In this document: positions 48,041 to 60,559 of the stretch, piece by piece
Numbering within the stretch: the first letter of the stretch is position 1
Layout of the letters: every line of letters starts with the position of its first letter
Source of the DNA: Scytalidium lignicola
Taxonomy: Eukaryota; Ascomycota; Leotiomycetes
Assembly (NCBI GenBank): GCA_002812745.2
Contig: NCSJ02000004.1
Coordinates: forward strand, 124,001-188,000
DNA length: 64,000 bases
Direction of reading: 5' to 3'
Notes under the pieces: generated by a model
The model's input: the letters and a program-made list of their open reading frames with translations, nothing else
Database searches by the model: none
What the model was told of the DNA's origin: nothing
Program-made: the position numbers and the translations under genes

Positions 48041-49160
48041 TCTAATCGGGTATCGATTTACCGGAATGGGGTGTCGATTTAGCGATTTAGCACAATTAAT
48101 TCTACTGTGTAAGTGGAAGCAAGGCACCCCTGGCAGAAGTACATCGGTATACGTAAGCGCATTTGAAATGTCTCACGCGGGTAATTTCTGAGGCGTACGC
48201 ATTCTCCGCGTGCTCCGTAAGCCATTTGTGTCACTTTTCGAGCTGTTGCCTTATGCATCATTTTGCTTATAATAGTAGTTGAACAAAATGGCAGAATAGT
48301 TAATAAAGCCACTACAATTATTCATTAATAATATCTACGAGTTTATTACAGTACACGAGAACTCATTTTTGTATTTGCTACCAGTTTCGTGGAGCAGGGG
48401 GCGTACCAGGTAAAAAACTAAGTGAGGGGTTGGAGCCACATTATTCACATGAAAACCGAGGTTTTTGGTGGGGTTTTGCAACAAAAAAAAAAGAATATAG
48501 AGAAAGATATTGAAATCCTGTTTCTTTAAGTGACCATATTCCCGACTAAAGTTGGTGCATGCATTAACAATCAGATATCTAGGCACGGCTTCTTACCATC
48601 TATATGCAGTGATGCACTAGAGTCCCTTGGTCCTTCGTTCATCTTCCACTCACCAATATACTCGTTTTGTTATGCCTGGTAGATTCATCGTACACACACT
48701 TCACCCATAATGAGGTAGAAATGCATTACCCCCTTTCTTATTGTCCTGCCCAAGTAAACCAACCCCCCTATGTAGCCCAGAACACCATTACATTTCCAAT
48801 TCGCCCAAGTATAAAGAAACACTCCTACCATCGAGATATCTAGAATTTTGAACTGGATATTGGCCTATTTATGATAGGCGAGGATATATATACAAACAAA
48901 TATGTAGCATTAGCTGCTGAAGATCCCATATCTTAACGTTTATGCTTGAGCATGACAAGAGAGTACCTATTGATATATCGCATATTAGCAAAGTCTATGC
49001 ATTTCAAACTCTGAAAGAAAGGGTATAATTATCATATAACGCAAAGAGTAGGACCAGATCTGAGCATCACATTCTATAGTGTGATATGATTTCAACGCCT
49101 CCAAAGAATCCAAACGAGGAATTGAAATGCTGAAGAAACCACATAATTGATGAAATGAAG
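48041..49160. other. Intergenic, 1.1 kb
   Basis: AT-rich. Minus frames of 77-83 codons (48079-48312, 48335-48586) are unrecognised. The 3' end of the TPT transporter probably lies at its right edge. Confidence 0.4.
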
Positions 49161-49166
49161 ACTTAC

Positions 49167-50433
49167 GATATAATNCCCCCCTATTGCAACCAATACTCCC
49201 AATACAGATTTGTCACCAACGGCTCGCCCAGACGTGATCCATCCAATGGCCACAATAGAGCAAGTCTTCACGTGACCAACGACTGTGGATGATACAGGTC
49301 CTGCTTGCGCGATAATGAAGAATTGAGAAATGTTAATGATGCAAGCACAAAGGCCAGACTAAAAAAGAATGTAAGCTTGGTAGTCAACTTGGAGGAACGA
49401 AGCACAGTGATGAAGGCCTGGCTTTCCGCTCTAGAAGAACACATACCATCATTATCATAAGCCATCTTTGTACAGGTAGCTCGCTCCAAACTGGGAACGT
49501 ATCGACGAATGGAATTACATAAAGCAACATGAAAGAAGCTAATGGTGCCTGGTTAAAGAGTAGCTGCATGCTATTCATCTGCAACTTCTTGTGATAGCTG
49601 GCAATCCAAACCGTATACAGCGAGCTCGCAAATATGCCACAGAAAGCAAAGATAACCCCCAATGTGCTGGTAGTCTTGATATTCGTATTCTGGCTAGGTA
49701 GTGAATCATAGTAGGAAACCATCCCAACGCCGATACACGCAGGCACCAAGGCATACACAGCATTCCGCGGCAGCTTCGAGGAATAGAGGAAGTAATTCAT
49801 AAGTGCAACCGTAGGTGTCAGGAGAATCCGCGCTACCTGGTAGAAGGTAACGGTGGAGAATGCCAGAGACAGGTTTGGTAAGATGACGTTGAGAGCCATG
49901 GCTACTGCCAGAGGAATGATCTCCTTAACGGCCACTCTTCTCGGCTGGAAAAAACCGAACTGCGGTCGTGAGAGAGTAAATAGCGTGAGCCATGTTATGA
50001 AAAAGTGGAATGCAGCAAATGTTAATTGGGCAAGCTTGAGAGAAGGATCTGAGAAAATTGCTTTGTTCGTGAAGACCTATAGTAAAGCATCTGTTAGCAA
50101 TTGGCCGCTTCTATGATCTAGCATACAGGTTGGAGTCCCAAAAAATAAACATACAATTCCAATGGTTGCTAGTGTATTCACAACCATCCAGATAAAGGAT
50201 GACCTGATGCCCTTTTCTGGATTTTGTAGCTTCTCCGCCTGCTGCTCTCCTGATAACAACCTTGCTTGGGCATCCTCGTCATCAATCTCGAGCTCCTCCG
50301 GTGTCTTCACCCTCTCATCACTGCTTTCACTGGAACTCAGCACCCCGTTCTTCTCAGAATCATCATATGCGTTCACTTCGGTAACAGAGGAGCTCGTTGA
50401 TGGAGTACGGCCAGCCGCTGAACTTTCGGCCAT
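49167..50433 (-). CDS. Triose-phosphate-transporter-domain (SLC35E-like) membrane transporter, 3' end unresolved
   Basis: Exons: 50155-50433, 49447-50076 and 49167-49358, introns 78 and 88 nt, then at least one more junction. A 65-residue acidic, Ser-rich cytosolic N-terminus precedes about ten hydrophobic segments. Motifs fit TPT/DMT transporters: VFTNKAIFSDPSLKLAQ, the LSLAFSTVTFYQVARILLTP block (a TPT hallmark in helix 4) and AQAGPVSSTVVGHVK-TC. Relatives carry nucleotide sugars or phosphorylated sugars across Golgi or ER membranes; the substrate here is unknown. Exon 3 ends with a GTAAGT donor at 49161-49166. An N at 49175 sits after six C, and dropping it gives AIGGIIS, more like the family than AIGG-X-YI. 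I could not place the last exon with confidence. It is divergent from a sugar-nucleotide dehydratase. Confidence 0.78.
49175..49175. other. Ambiguous base N in the TPT gene
   Basis: It follows a C6 run. Its presence or absence decides the reading frame into the last splice donor. Confidence 0.6.
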
Positions 50434-51957
50434 GATGTTAATGAACGAGTGTGTTGGTATTCGGAGTCAGCCAGGCGCGAAAGGATGGACGCTACTTCAA
50501 CCTTATAATTATCGCACCTCACGACATTCCTAGAGTTGCAAGATAGGTAAACAATTGGTAATCTGACGAGATCGATGAGAACCAAAAATGTGAAGGAGTT
50601 GAAAGAGATGAGCGCAGTGTAGATGCCGCAACATAGGGGGAACAGGAATTATTAACGAGATAATGGAAGACCCGGATTGGCTCTTGGCGTACACTAATAA
50701 GTTGGTCTTACATAGGAGGCTGCCACCGGCAGGAATAAAGGGACAACTTTGTCGCGCGACCACGAAACTGTACGATCAAGTATCATGGCCCACGTGTATA
50801 ATTTGTTACAAGTTAGCTACTATAATTTGTAGTATTATGACAAAATACGTTGCCAGCTTGGAATCTTTATCCCTCGGTACTCATGAAACTGTACAATTAG
50901 GATGCGTGCCTTAAAGATGATGGATGTGTGTTGCAGTACGAGTTTGGGCTAATAATAATACGCTGACTCGTCATCACGCAGATCACAAGTATTACTGTAT
51001 AGAGGTAAAAAGCAAAATTATTATTTCTTCCTAAGGTCTGGCATGCAGTCGATGGTAAGGACATCTGTCCTGGTGGTTTGGCTTGATCTTTGGTTTAACA
51101 ACCAATTAGTTCAACGAACCCGTAAAGCACGTTGTCGTGACTGTACATGTGGTGGTGGAAGATGCTCGGCGCTTGACAGGAAAGACGACGCTGCACAACA
51201 ATGTCAAGACAGCACCTCTTTCTTATTCTCCCTTAATGGCTGTGATTTTTTGCATTAGATTCCTTCAGCTCAGACTCGTATCATGGTGGGCGGCTGCGCA
51301 ATTGGCGGTGGGTCCATTTGAAAGGAGAGTCGTATTTCACGGTCTCCCGCTAGTTAACTAGTTAATTAGCTGCTGCTTTTAGCTCTCTATTCCATCCAAA
51401 CGAAACGGCAAGGCTGCCGATCTGAAATTCAGGGCCAGAGAGCTGAACCTGGCCCACAAAAGGTGGAGGAGAGAGTCTTTCAATTAAAACGCCTGCGCGC
51501 CGCCTCTGCGATAGGCAATAACATTTAATCCGGATTCCTAATAATTGCTCGTTCCTGATAATCTCCATCCTAGCTCTTCTTTCGACGTGCTTGGACCAAT
51601 TATCTTCCCACTATCACGAAGGGCACGATTCTCAAGAGTCGGCGCTCTCAGCCCATAATTTCGCTTCTTTTCCAACGCCGCGATTCTAAGAACTGCGCTT
51701 TGCCCTATCGTTCCTAGCTCATTTAAGATCCTCCAACACGACTTCGTTATCAGATCGTTGGGCTCACTCATAGCAGCCGAATCACGCACATAAACGGAGG
51801 CATTGGAGCAAAGTGCTGGAATTTCAAAGCACTGGTAAACAGCCAGACTGATCGTTACCTATAGCGCCGAGTAAAAATCGACACCAGAAGACCAGCAAGT
51901 CAAAATCTCAAGCTCCTCAGACGAACTTTCTCCAATTTCTGTTTTCCAATCTTCAAA
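50434..51957. other. Divergent intergenic region, TPT transporter / dehydratase
   Basis: This is 1.5 kb between the two divergent start codons. Frames of 71-83 codons (51043-51258, 51538-51789) have no similarity. The right end is pyrimidine-rich and probably holds the dehydratase 5' UTR. Confidence 0.5.
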
Positions 51958-53426
51958 ATGGGAAGCAAATTGCCAACCAGTAGCGCTCATCCAGGTCAGT
52001 TACGGGGACATACCTCCATGGTCTCGATATTGAAGCTGACGTAACTTCAGCGACAGCAGATGCTTCATACAGCAAGTTTTTCGAAGATTATGGCATCTGG
52101 AAAGAGGCCCCCGTCCTAACAGGCTCAACCAAGTTTGAGCCACTTCCCGATGTGAAGAATATCATGATCACTGGTGGTGCAGGATTCATGTAAGTCAAAT
52201 ACGGCTTTCTACGCCCACAAACCGGCTAACAAGCGCCAAAAGCGCGTGCTGGCTGGTCCGACATTTGGTCTTGACCTATCCTGATGCCTATAACATCGTG
52301 TCTTTTGATAAACTGGACTATTGCTCTTCGTTAAACAACACTCGTATCCTGAACCAGAAGAGGAATTTCACCTTTTATCATGGTGACATCACGAACCCCG
52401 CCGAGGTCCTGGATTGCTTGGAACGGTATAATATCGACACGATTTTCCACTTCGCTGCGCAGTCCCATGTTGATCTGAGTTTTGGCAATTCATACGCTTT
52501 TACCCATACGAACGTCTACGGTACACATGTGCTCCTAGAGAGTGCTAAGCAGGTTAAGATTAAGAAGTTCATCCACATTTCGACGGATGAGGTTTATGGC
52601 GAGGTCCGGGATGACGACGATGATCTGTTAGAGACCAGTATCTTGGCTCCAACCAATCCATACGCTGCCAGCAAGGCAGCAGCAGAAATGCTAGTGCATT
52701 CTTACCAGAAGAGTTTCAAGCTACCCGTTATCATTGTAAGGAGTAACAATGTATATGGGCCACACCAATACCCCGAGAGTTAGTTCTACTTACGTTCATT
52801 CAGAGGAGCAAATGCTAACCAAGCCTCGAGAAATCATTCCTAAGTTTAGCTGTTTACTACAACGAGGGCAACCAGTCGTACTACATGGAGACGGGACGCC
52901 TACCAGACGGTACCTTTATGCAGGAGATGCTGCTGATGCCTTTAACACCATTCTCCATAAAGGTACTATGGGCCAGATCTATAACGTCGGTTCTTACGAC
53001 GAAATCTCCAATCTGACTCTCTGCTCCAAACTCCTTACATACCTGAACATCCCGCATGAAACGCAAGAACAACTTCATCAGTGGGTGAAGCACACCAATG
53101 ACCGACCATTCAATGACCACCGATATGCTGTCGATGGCACAAAATTGCGAAACCTTGGCTGGGATCAGAAAGTTAGTTTTGAGGAGGGACTTGCGATCAC
53201 AGTAGAGTGGTACAAGAAGTTTGGGGAGCATTGGTGGGGTGATATCTCGAAGGTACTTACACCTTTCCCTACCGTTGAAGGGAGAGAGGTTATTGCCAGT
53301 GAAGATGTTGTAGAGGATATTAAAGATACCATTGTTGTGGAGAGCCATGATGAAACACATTTAGAGAAGACCCAGGTTAAAGGACTAGGTAATTCAACTG
53401 CAAATGTTCCAGCTGTTGCAGTCTGA
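51958..53426 (+). CDS. Nucleotide-sugar 4,6-dehydratase (extended SDR, RmlB/UDP-glucose type)
   Basis: Four exons: 51958-51994, 52051-52189, 52243-52778 and 52831-53426; introns 52-56 nt; 435 aa. It has the NAD-binding TGGAGFI near residue 55, the dehydratase Ser/Thr-Asp-Glu triad in STDEVYGE near 172, and YAASK near 198 (Tyr-x3-Lys). Also present are FHFAAQSHVD and NNVYGPHQYPEK, completed only by splicing at 52778/52831. These make it a 4,6-dehydratase, not an epimerase. Known: in Botrytis and Magnaporthe such enzymes convert UDP-glucose to the 4-keto-6-deoxy intermediate of UDP-rhamnose. The partner epimerase/reductase is not in this window. The C-terminal 45 residues are acidic and variable. 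Intron 3 begins GTTAGT and has a GCTAAC branch site. Confidence 0.9.
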
Positions 53427-54623
53427 GATATCGATGCTAGGATGACGGGTATCAGTCATCCCGGTAGCTCTACGATATATTCTTTTGGTTAGTGGACTGC
53501 ATACAAGTCATTTCGATACCATTTACTACCATTACAGATAGATACTCTCTCTCACTTATCTTTCCTTACCTTGCAGGGCAATGGGATGCAATTGCACTTT
53601 CGTGAAATATTCAATACATCCATTAGGGAAATTGGAGGCGCTTTAGCTAATGAGCTAAATCATGCTGTCTCCCAACATCAATTGAGATACTGTGGCGGTC
53701 CGTATATTGGTAGCATGGTAATATCTGCTTAATGAATCTATCAGTTATAAGGATCTCATGATAAAGTCCCTAGCGCATACTAACTAGTGCTCGTACCCTT
53801 GTTCTACGATACCATGTCACTATCCAGTGCCTCTTTATAACAGATTAGAGAACAATGTGGAGCATTGATTTTATATCTAGTTAGACCTAGAAGAACTGGA
53901 GAATAAAAGGGCGATCATCCTGGTGGTGAATTTTAAGGATTTATTTGAAATATTTTGAGCGTGGTGTATCGCAAATTAATTATGGCTTACTCACTATTAA
54001 AAGAACTTTTTTTTTCCATAAGAGGAGAAAAAAATGTTACGTAGAACTACATACTTCGCAGTGATACTTTGATTTGCTCTGGATACGATTGCTATGGATC
54101 CAATGGATGTTTGATACCGTCACAACGGAAGACGCAGGCACAAACCTCCTTTCCCCGCAGCTAGAAAGTCAGCTTACCTGGTACTCGGGTACTGCAAGGC
54201 CCGTGCTCTCTTATCCGCCCGCCATCCAGACTCCCAAATACAATGATCTACCAGGAAACAACATCTGCTACATCTAACATGTGCCCTCACCGTTCGAGAC
54301 GTGTTTATTCTTGCAATAACTGTATATTTACTAATTATTCCTTGTGTCAATTGGTATTTTCCTATCCAGCACAAGCTACGCTTACGATACGACTCGTTCA
54401 TGGTGGGGGAGTTGACATACCCGTGCAATCCTTGGGAACATCACATTGACCTTGGGGTCTGCTAGGTCCGAGCACAGTGATGCATATATGAAATATCTCT
54501 ATTTTATGCCAACAAGAATTTAGGTAACTAAGTCAATTGAGGAATAAGCTAGAGCTGAATACCTCGAATGAATCCTCGCTCCCGTGGCTAGAGACAGTCA
54601 AGTAAGAGGGCAGCTTTTGTTCT
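53427..54623. other. Intergenic, 1.2 kb
   Basis: This is the dehydratase 3' flank and the methyltransferase promoter. AT-rich around 53860-54060. Small frames (67-84 codons) near 54074-54450 are unrecognised. Confidence 0.5.
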
Positions 54624-56033
54624 ATGGCCGGCGGAGGAGATGGTACCAGTTGTAATAAAGAGAGAGAATTGTTATCAGAAGACGGAATGAATTTTCCTAC
54701 AGATATGGAAGTGGATGACGAGGTTCAAGACAGACGAGCTCTGGACCTCGATAGCGAGGATATCAAGAGCCTGGCAGCTCACTCTTTCCGGCTTAGAAGC
54801 TCAGGAAAATCTATATTTCGGCGGCTACAAAGTGATCAGGATACATTGTGAGTCTACAGTCAGCGCAGTCCCAAACGATACCGATAGGGATCAATGACCC
54901 CTTCTCCTCGGCCCCTCTCCTTCTTTCTATATTTTATATGAGCTCATATTATAACGACCTTGAGGTTTGACATTTTTTATCCTATTAGAAACTCTACTCG
55001 CTCTCTCTACGACGGTGATGTAGTTTACACTTTAGAAAATGGCCGCATCTACTGCGGCAACTACCACGTTCCTGTCGACGATGACGAGCTAGATCGGCAA
55101 CGCATCTCCCACCAAGTCCAACTGAACCTTCTACAAGGTTCTCCAACAACCATTAAGCTCACCTCTCCCACAAAAATTCTTGATATTGGCACCGGTACCG
55201 GTGATTGGGCCATGGAGATGGGCGACCTATACCCCTCGGCGGAAGTAATTGGTACTGATATCGCTAAAATTCAACCCTCCGCCGTGCCTCTAAACGTCTT
55301 TTTCGAAATTGATGATGCGGAAGAGGAGGATGGATGGACGTGGCCAGCCAACGAGTTTGACCTAGTGCATCTTCGCAATATGTCCGGTGCCTTCACAGAT
55401 TGGAGAAACATATACCGCGAGGCATTCACGTGCTTGAAACCTGGCGGTTGGATCGAGGTGTGCGATTTTGACGACTTTAGGGTCTTGCAGAACTTCCTCA
55501 CTCCAGAATCCAACCTCGCTGAGCTTATGGCCGCCATCAAAATCGCGTCAGTGAAGGCTGGCCGGCCTAGATCAATCGACCACCTAGAGCCTGCTGTCCT
55601 GCAGAGTCTTGATTTTGTTGACGTCAAGATTTCAGAATATGAAATACCTTTGGGAATCTGGCCCGACGACGAGGAGGATAAAAGTACTGGCAAGCTGTGG
55701 CTGATAGCTTGCCTGTGTGGAATTGAGGCTCTGACGTTGAGACTCTTAACCCGAGAGCTAGGGTGGGAGCCAGAGAGGGTCAAGAGGCTGTGTGAGGGCG
55801 TTAGTCGAGAGCTAAAAAGCGTCGCTTTAGATCCAGAAAAGAGCAAAGGATTAGTCGTTAAGAGCAAAGTGCTAGTAGGGAGGAAGCCAGGAGGATTAAA
55901 CAACGTCGGGGAACCACATCAGGATTCCAGTAACACAAGTGGCCAAGATGAGATAGCTAAGGATTATGAGAAGCAACGCCAGAATGGTGTGAATAAAGAT
56001 CTGCAGGGGACCGAACGGATAATGCGCAGTTAG
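54624..56033 (+). CDS. SAM-dependent methyltransferase, LaeA-like fold
   Basis: Two exons: 54624-54847 and 54989-56033, with a 141-nt intron; 422 aa. An acidic N-terminus (about 75 residues) precedes the class I methyltransferase domain. STRSLYDGD and ENGRIYCGNYHVPVDDDELDRQRISHQ form the entry typical of fungal LaeA/TAM-like enzymes. SAM motif I is ILDIGTGTGDWAMEMG near residue 136, then EVIGTDIA, FDLVHLRN and CLKPGGWIEV. The tail after about 365 is hydrophilic and low complexity. Members of this family include the secondary-metabolism regulator LaeA, but most are uncharacterised; no biosynthetic core gene is near. The open frame of exon 2 alone starts at an alternative codon at 54960, inside the intron. 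Confidence 0.85.
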
Positions 56034-56574
56034 TCGCGAGTTCAGTTACTCCAGACGCTAACGTTCTCAGTCCCAGCTAGCAGTGAAGCACTGGATTATT
56101 CGATCGAGTAGCCTATGCTCTGGCATCTATTATATGTCTTTTAAGATATATTAATGTTGAATCTAATTTGGCGAGAGCGTGGCGAAAGAGCTAAGAAATG
56201 TTTTTACTGGAGGTGAATAAGGGGCTTGACCGAGCTGGAATTGAGCGATTCGGCATGGATGAGTGCAATTTGTATGAGATTTTGAAGTACCGGCTGTGTT
56301 ATAGATATACCTATTTATTATATACGTTAATACATTAATGACATTAAATTGTATTGGCGGGTTTAAATTGCTCGCAATCAAGGCATTCCATCGGAAAACC
56401 CAGTTCCAGCTTACAAGCATTTGAAACTCTCAGACATCTGATTTATCGAATGTCAGTGTTATTAGCTAGTACTTGTTCACTGAGTGACATATTCTGTGTA
56501 TATCGTGAGCTATATGGATCTACTTAGAATAGAACTCTTAAGCTAGCAGCATGTGAACTCTACATCAGAGCGAA
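56034..56574. other. Intergenic, convergent 3' ends
   Basis: This is 541 AT-rich bases between the methyltransferase and sedolisin stops. Nothing was recognised. Confidence 0.5.
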
Positions 56575-59087
56575 TTAAGGTAAGCTCAAAAATAAGGCCA
56601 ACATCTTCGGATAATTAGGGGTCCCAAGTCCTGTAACAGGATCCCACCCCTTGACAGCACTGAATCCAACCGTGCCGCATCCTGGGTTGGTTCCATTCGT
56701 AATATCGTTCAGAACCCAGGGGTTAGAATACAACACTGGATTGACGAATCCAACGGGTTTCTTGCCAATGGCGAGACGTTCTTCGTTGATTAGGTTGATG
56801 ATAGATGCGAAGATTGGCGTGGACGCACTGGTTCCGCCAGAGAGGCCATATTCGCCGGCGTTAAATGTTGCAATATTGTCACCGTTTGCAGCCACATCGG
56901 GATATCTAACCAGATTATTGGCGTTGACCTTTTCAAAAAGTATGGATGGAACAGGACGAGGTAGATCAATTAAAAAAACTTACCCTCGGCCAATACGGTT
57001 GTACAAACCACCATTCTTTCCTAGATTCTCTCCACCACTATAATGTGGGTAAGGAGGGTTGTCATTCTTGAAGAATTCAGCGACTGCAGCTGCCTGATAT
57101 GATGGTATCGGGTAAATATTACTAAAACCACCACCGGAAGAGAATGCTATGGAATAGGGTTGGCCAACAGGATCGACCACGGCACTTTCAGGCTCGAAAA
57201 CTGTGTGACCTGGATAGACTTTGGTAGCACCAACATTAGTTAGATATGGGCAGCTGCGATTAGATAGTTAGTAAGTAATATTATATTAATTAGGAGGGGA
57301 AAAATAGAAACCCGAATCTCACCTGTTTGGCCATGCCGGGCTGAAGACTTTGGAATCTGGACCTAAGCAACCATTGTCACTATCATCTCCTGGAGGTCCA
57401 GCGACACCGTCATCTCCAGAAGCGTAGAAAATGGAATGGCCTTGAAGACCAAGCTTCAAAAATCTATAGATATTTAACAACAATCCAGTTCATTAATTTA
57501 AACAAAGTGGAGCCGTACTCATTACATTGTCTCTGTTGATAGGAAGCGGGGAGGTCGTCCTCTTGACCACCATAGGATACAGAAATCACATTTGTTGGCT
57601 TGTAAACTCCGCACATGGTCTTACCCTTGAACCCGCCAGGATTTGGATCAGGATATATGGGATCAAGCGTTGCTATGGTAATGGATCAGTACATTCAAAC
57701 CTCGAAACTTTCACACATTAGAAGAAAGACAATAAAGGGCTATCTTACGGTCATTGCCGGTTTCTCCAAAGGCAGAGTATGTGCAGTAAGACTACATCAT
57801 ATATTAACATTTTAAGGATCTTCCAGGGTGAGGGAATACCGACCCCGTCAAGAGCATCTAGGAAAGTATTGAATCCACCAATGCTAGTAGCTTCAGAACT
57901 TGTAGCATAAAACAGATCATCGGTTTGAAACAAGGTAATTTTTTGTGGGTAGATAAGCGGATATGCCAACTCGAAATCCAGATCAGATTCTCCTCCGGCT
58001 TCGCTAATATTGGATATCGGTGCTTCAGCTCCGTCAATGAACGCAGGTGTAGGGTGAGTACCTTTCCGGATATATGGTGTGAAGTTGGCAAAGAATAAGT
58101 CGAGATCTTCCTGTGCATAGAAATCACCTCCTTCAAAGATGCCAAGGGAATTGGAAGGATTCGCTTTAGTGGCTGTTGGGACTTTATAGAGAGCCTTGAT
58201 GCAAACTGGTGTAATCGTCTGGTCACAAGTTTCTAATTGATTGATAATCGAAGCGATGTTAGAGGGATCTGCTGGTTTGAACTTTGGTGGTAGTGCTGCA
58301 CTATGACCGTTCTTTTCTTTTGTCATTCCAAAGCCGCGCTTGCTGTGACCTCGCTTTACTGGGGCCAGGAGTTTAATGCCAGGCGTGATGAAATCAACAT
58401 GCTCCTGAATGTGTTTAGGGAGATGATAGCTAGACCAAGATCAGCACATCAACAGCTGCACAAATTACAGCAATAAGACATGACCAAGGATTGCAACGCT
58501 CAGTCCTGAAAATTAAACAAAAACTTTAAAAGGTACTAACCTGTCGCAAGCAGCAGCTACATGTCCTGTAGTCTTGTGCTCATATCCGTAGAACTCAGTA
58601 TGGAGCAGGTTTTCTGCCTCTTCGGTAGTGGCATCAAATGCCAGCCATCCGCGATTGTCAGTATGAGTTATGCGCTCCGGTGCGATACCAAAGTCCACCA
58701 GCCACTGTCTCACGGCCTCCACCGTTTTCTCTTCGGGGGCAAACATCTCAATGACCTCTTCAGAAGTCCAATGCTTTGCATAGTTGCTGGAGGATGGATC
58801 AGAGCTACAACTGGTGAGTGAGGGGTTCTGGTCCAAAAGAATGGGTACTAATTATGGCAGAAGGTTTGCACTCACACATCCATAAGGAATTCATGACCTT
58901 GCTCTAAGTTCCGCTGCTGAAGACTAATTCGCATTGGCATAAGGGCTTTAGGGTGGAGCTTGTCACGCTTTGTCCAAGTTTTTGGTGTGTAATGACGCTT
59001 CTCATGGACAACATGAGTATTTGGCACCGCGGCAGATTGTACCGCGGCGATGAGCGCCAGGACCAAGGTAGCAGACTTAACTAACAT
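56575..59087 (-). CDS. Secreted sedolisin (S53) tripeptidyl-peptidase
   Basis: Eight exons: 58876-59087, 58541-58804, 57844-58429, 57749-57791, 57519-57672, 57323-57463, 56984-57253 and 56575-56905; introns 46-111 nt; 666 aa. A signal peptide (about 1-18, MLVKSATLVLALIAAVQS) leads to the pro-domain (to about 200, HWTSEEVIEMF and GWLAFDATTEEAENLL), ending in basic sites (KRGHSKRG) near the mature start. The catalytic domain has the Glu/Asp pair in GGESDLDFELAYP (near 305), the oxyanion Asp in YASGDDGV, and the nucleophile Ser in GGTSASTP (near 577). The Ca-binding end is WDPVTGLGTPNY. These are all intact. Known: TPPs of this type degrade proteins outside the cell at acid pH. Exon 4 is only 43 nt. 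The first junction uses the TTGTAG acceptor to give DVSDPSSSNY; a CAG 5 nt upstream is possible but breaks the match. Confidence 0.93.
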
Positions 59088-60559
59088 GGTAATTCAGAAT
59101 GAAGTACAACACTCCAATTGAGTAGCTACTGACGGAGAAATGCAGAGAGAAAGTGAAAGGGAGCTCCTCTGCCCTTGAAGAGGGCTGGCTCCACGCTCTT
59201 GTACTGTACCTGCTGCCATGGAGCTGACTGACCAGGCCCTGGATTGGTCGTGATCACGATAACCCAGCATGAGAAGGACACAGCTTACGGCTAGGAGCTC
59301 ACTTGTGGTTCATGCTCCGTCTAAGGGGCGGGGACCCCGGGGATTGCCAGCATTCTTTCGTGAAATCCAATCAGAGCTCGACTAGCCGGTACTCGATAAC
59401 TCGATAATCTTTTCTGCACAAATTAAATTACTGTATGAACTTCGATATTTGATTTATCAATCCGTTTTAGATAAATATTGAGCTATCGAAGGCAGATTTT
59501 TTTTACTGGGAATGACCCTGGTTACCTAAGGTAAAGGGGATATCACTGGAGTCTTACGGACGTATATGCAACTTCATCTTTTCGGGTAATTGTGATAACT
59601 GAAACCCTCAAACACGATAACTCGATGAAAGATGGCGGGATAAATGATATCGGCTTGATTATAAAGCCAGTTCTGACTGTATTCAGCAACGATGATTGCT
59701 GTACTGGTAGTATCATGAGCTCTAACAACACTGCTCGGACGATCAGCACTCGTTTGGAACGTCATTGGAGGGAGCGAGGCTAGGCTCAACTAGCCAGCGG
59801 GACTGCAGAAAGGCACGGAAGGAGCAGTTGGGGCTAGTCGCTTTGAGGCAGGTTGTTGAGAGAGTTGGTTCATGCAGTAATTTACGGTGGGCAGTAATTA
59901 TACACAGTACAGTAATACGGGAGGACGGAGGATGCATTAACCTAAGTTTGGAAGGTCCTCTCTCTCTCTTTCGCCCGTCGCGCCTTAGTTCTTAATCGGT
60001 AAAGCGCCAGGGCCACAATCGGGGTCTTATGGCCGTGCGCGCCATGGGTGTGCCGATCTGGAAAAGCCCGAACCACCCACACCGGCCTTAAAAGCTTATG
60101 CTGCTTAGCTGAGTTTGGCGATAAGGGCGGTGGTCACGATGCTCACGTTATTTTTAGGGCTTTCATCACGTGAAATATACCCTTTATGATTAGTGACGTT
60201 AGCCCTCGGAAAGTAATAACATATACGTCCATACCACAGTACAGTATAATAGGAATCTTAGCGTTGACTACTGCGGCATACCACTGCTCTTACTGGCGAC
60301 CCTCTCTCCCTCGATGTGGATGATTGTTGCTGTACTGGACTTTTGCAACCTAAGAAGTAAGGCCCTAGTGCGATCTCTCACAGTTTACATGAGTCACTCA
60401 GAACCACCGCGCAGAGAGAGCGAGGTAGGTGAATTCTTTTCCGATTTGCTTTTGGGTTTTATTTTCCACTCTTTCAATAGCCAATGGCAAATTTGTCTCC
60501 TTGTGCTAGGCCTCGGTGTTGTCAATTTTTAGTTCCTGAGATCCGTTTGAGCAGCAAAG
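59088..60559. other. Divergent intergenic region, sedolisin / GNAT gene
   Basis: This is 1.5 kb containing both promoters. Frames of 63-76 codons overlap each other on both strands around 59540-59995 and show no similarity. Confidence 0.5.
59328..59342. promoter_or_regulatory. Paired CreA-like sites upstream of the sedolisin
   Basis: GCGGGG (59328-59333) and CCGGGG (59337-59342) both fit the SYGGRG consensus of the carbon repressor CreA/Cre1. They lie 3 bp apart, 241-255 bp upstream of the start codon. Close pairs are the functional form in Aspergillus and Trichoderma. Binding is inferred. Confidence 0.4.

Noticed and set aside
55271..55903. 210-codon minus-strand ORF
   Set aside because: It is fully antisense to the methyltransferase, which has clear SAM motifs; the antisense product resembles nothing known.
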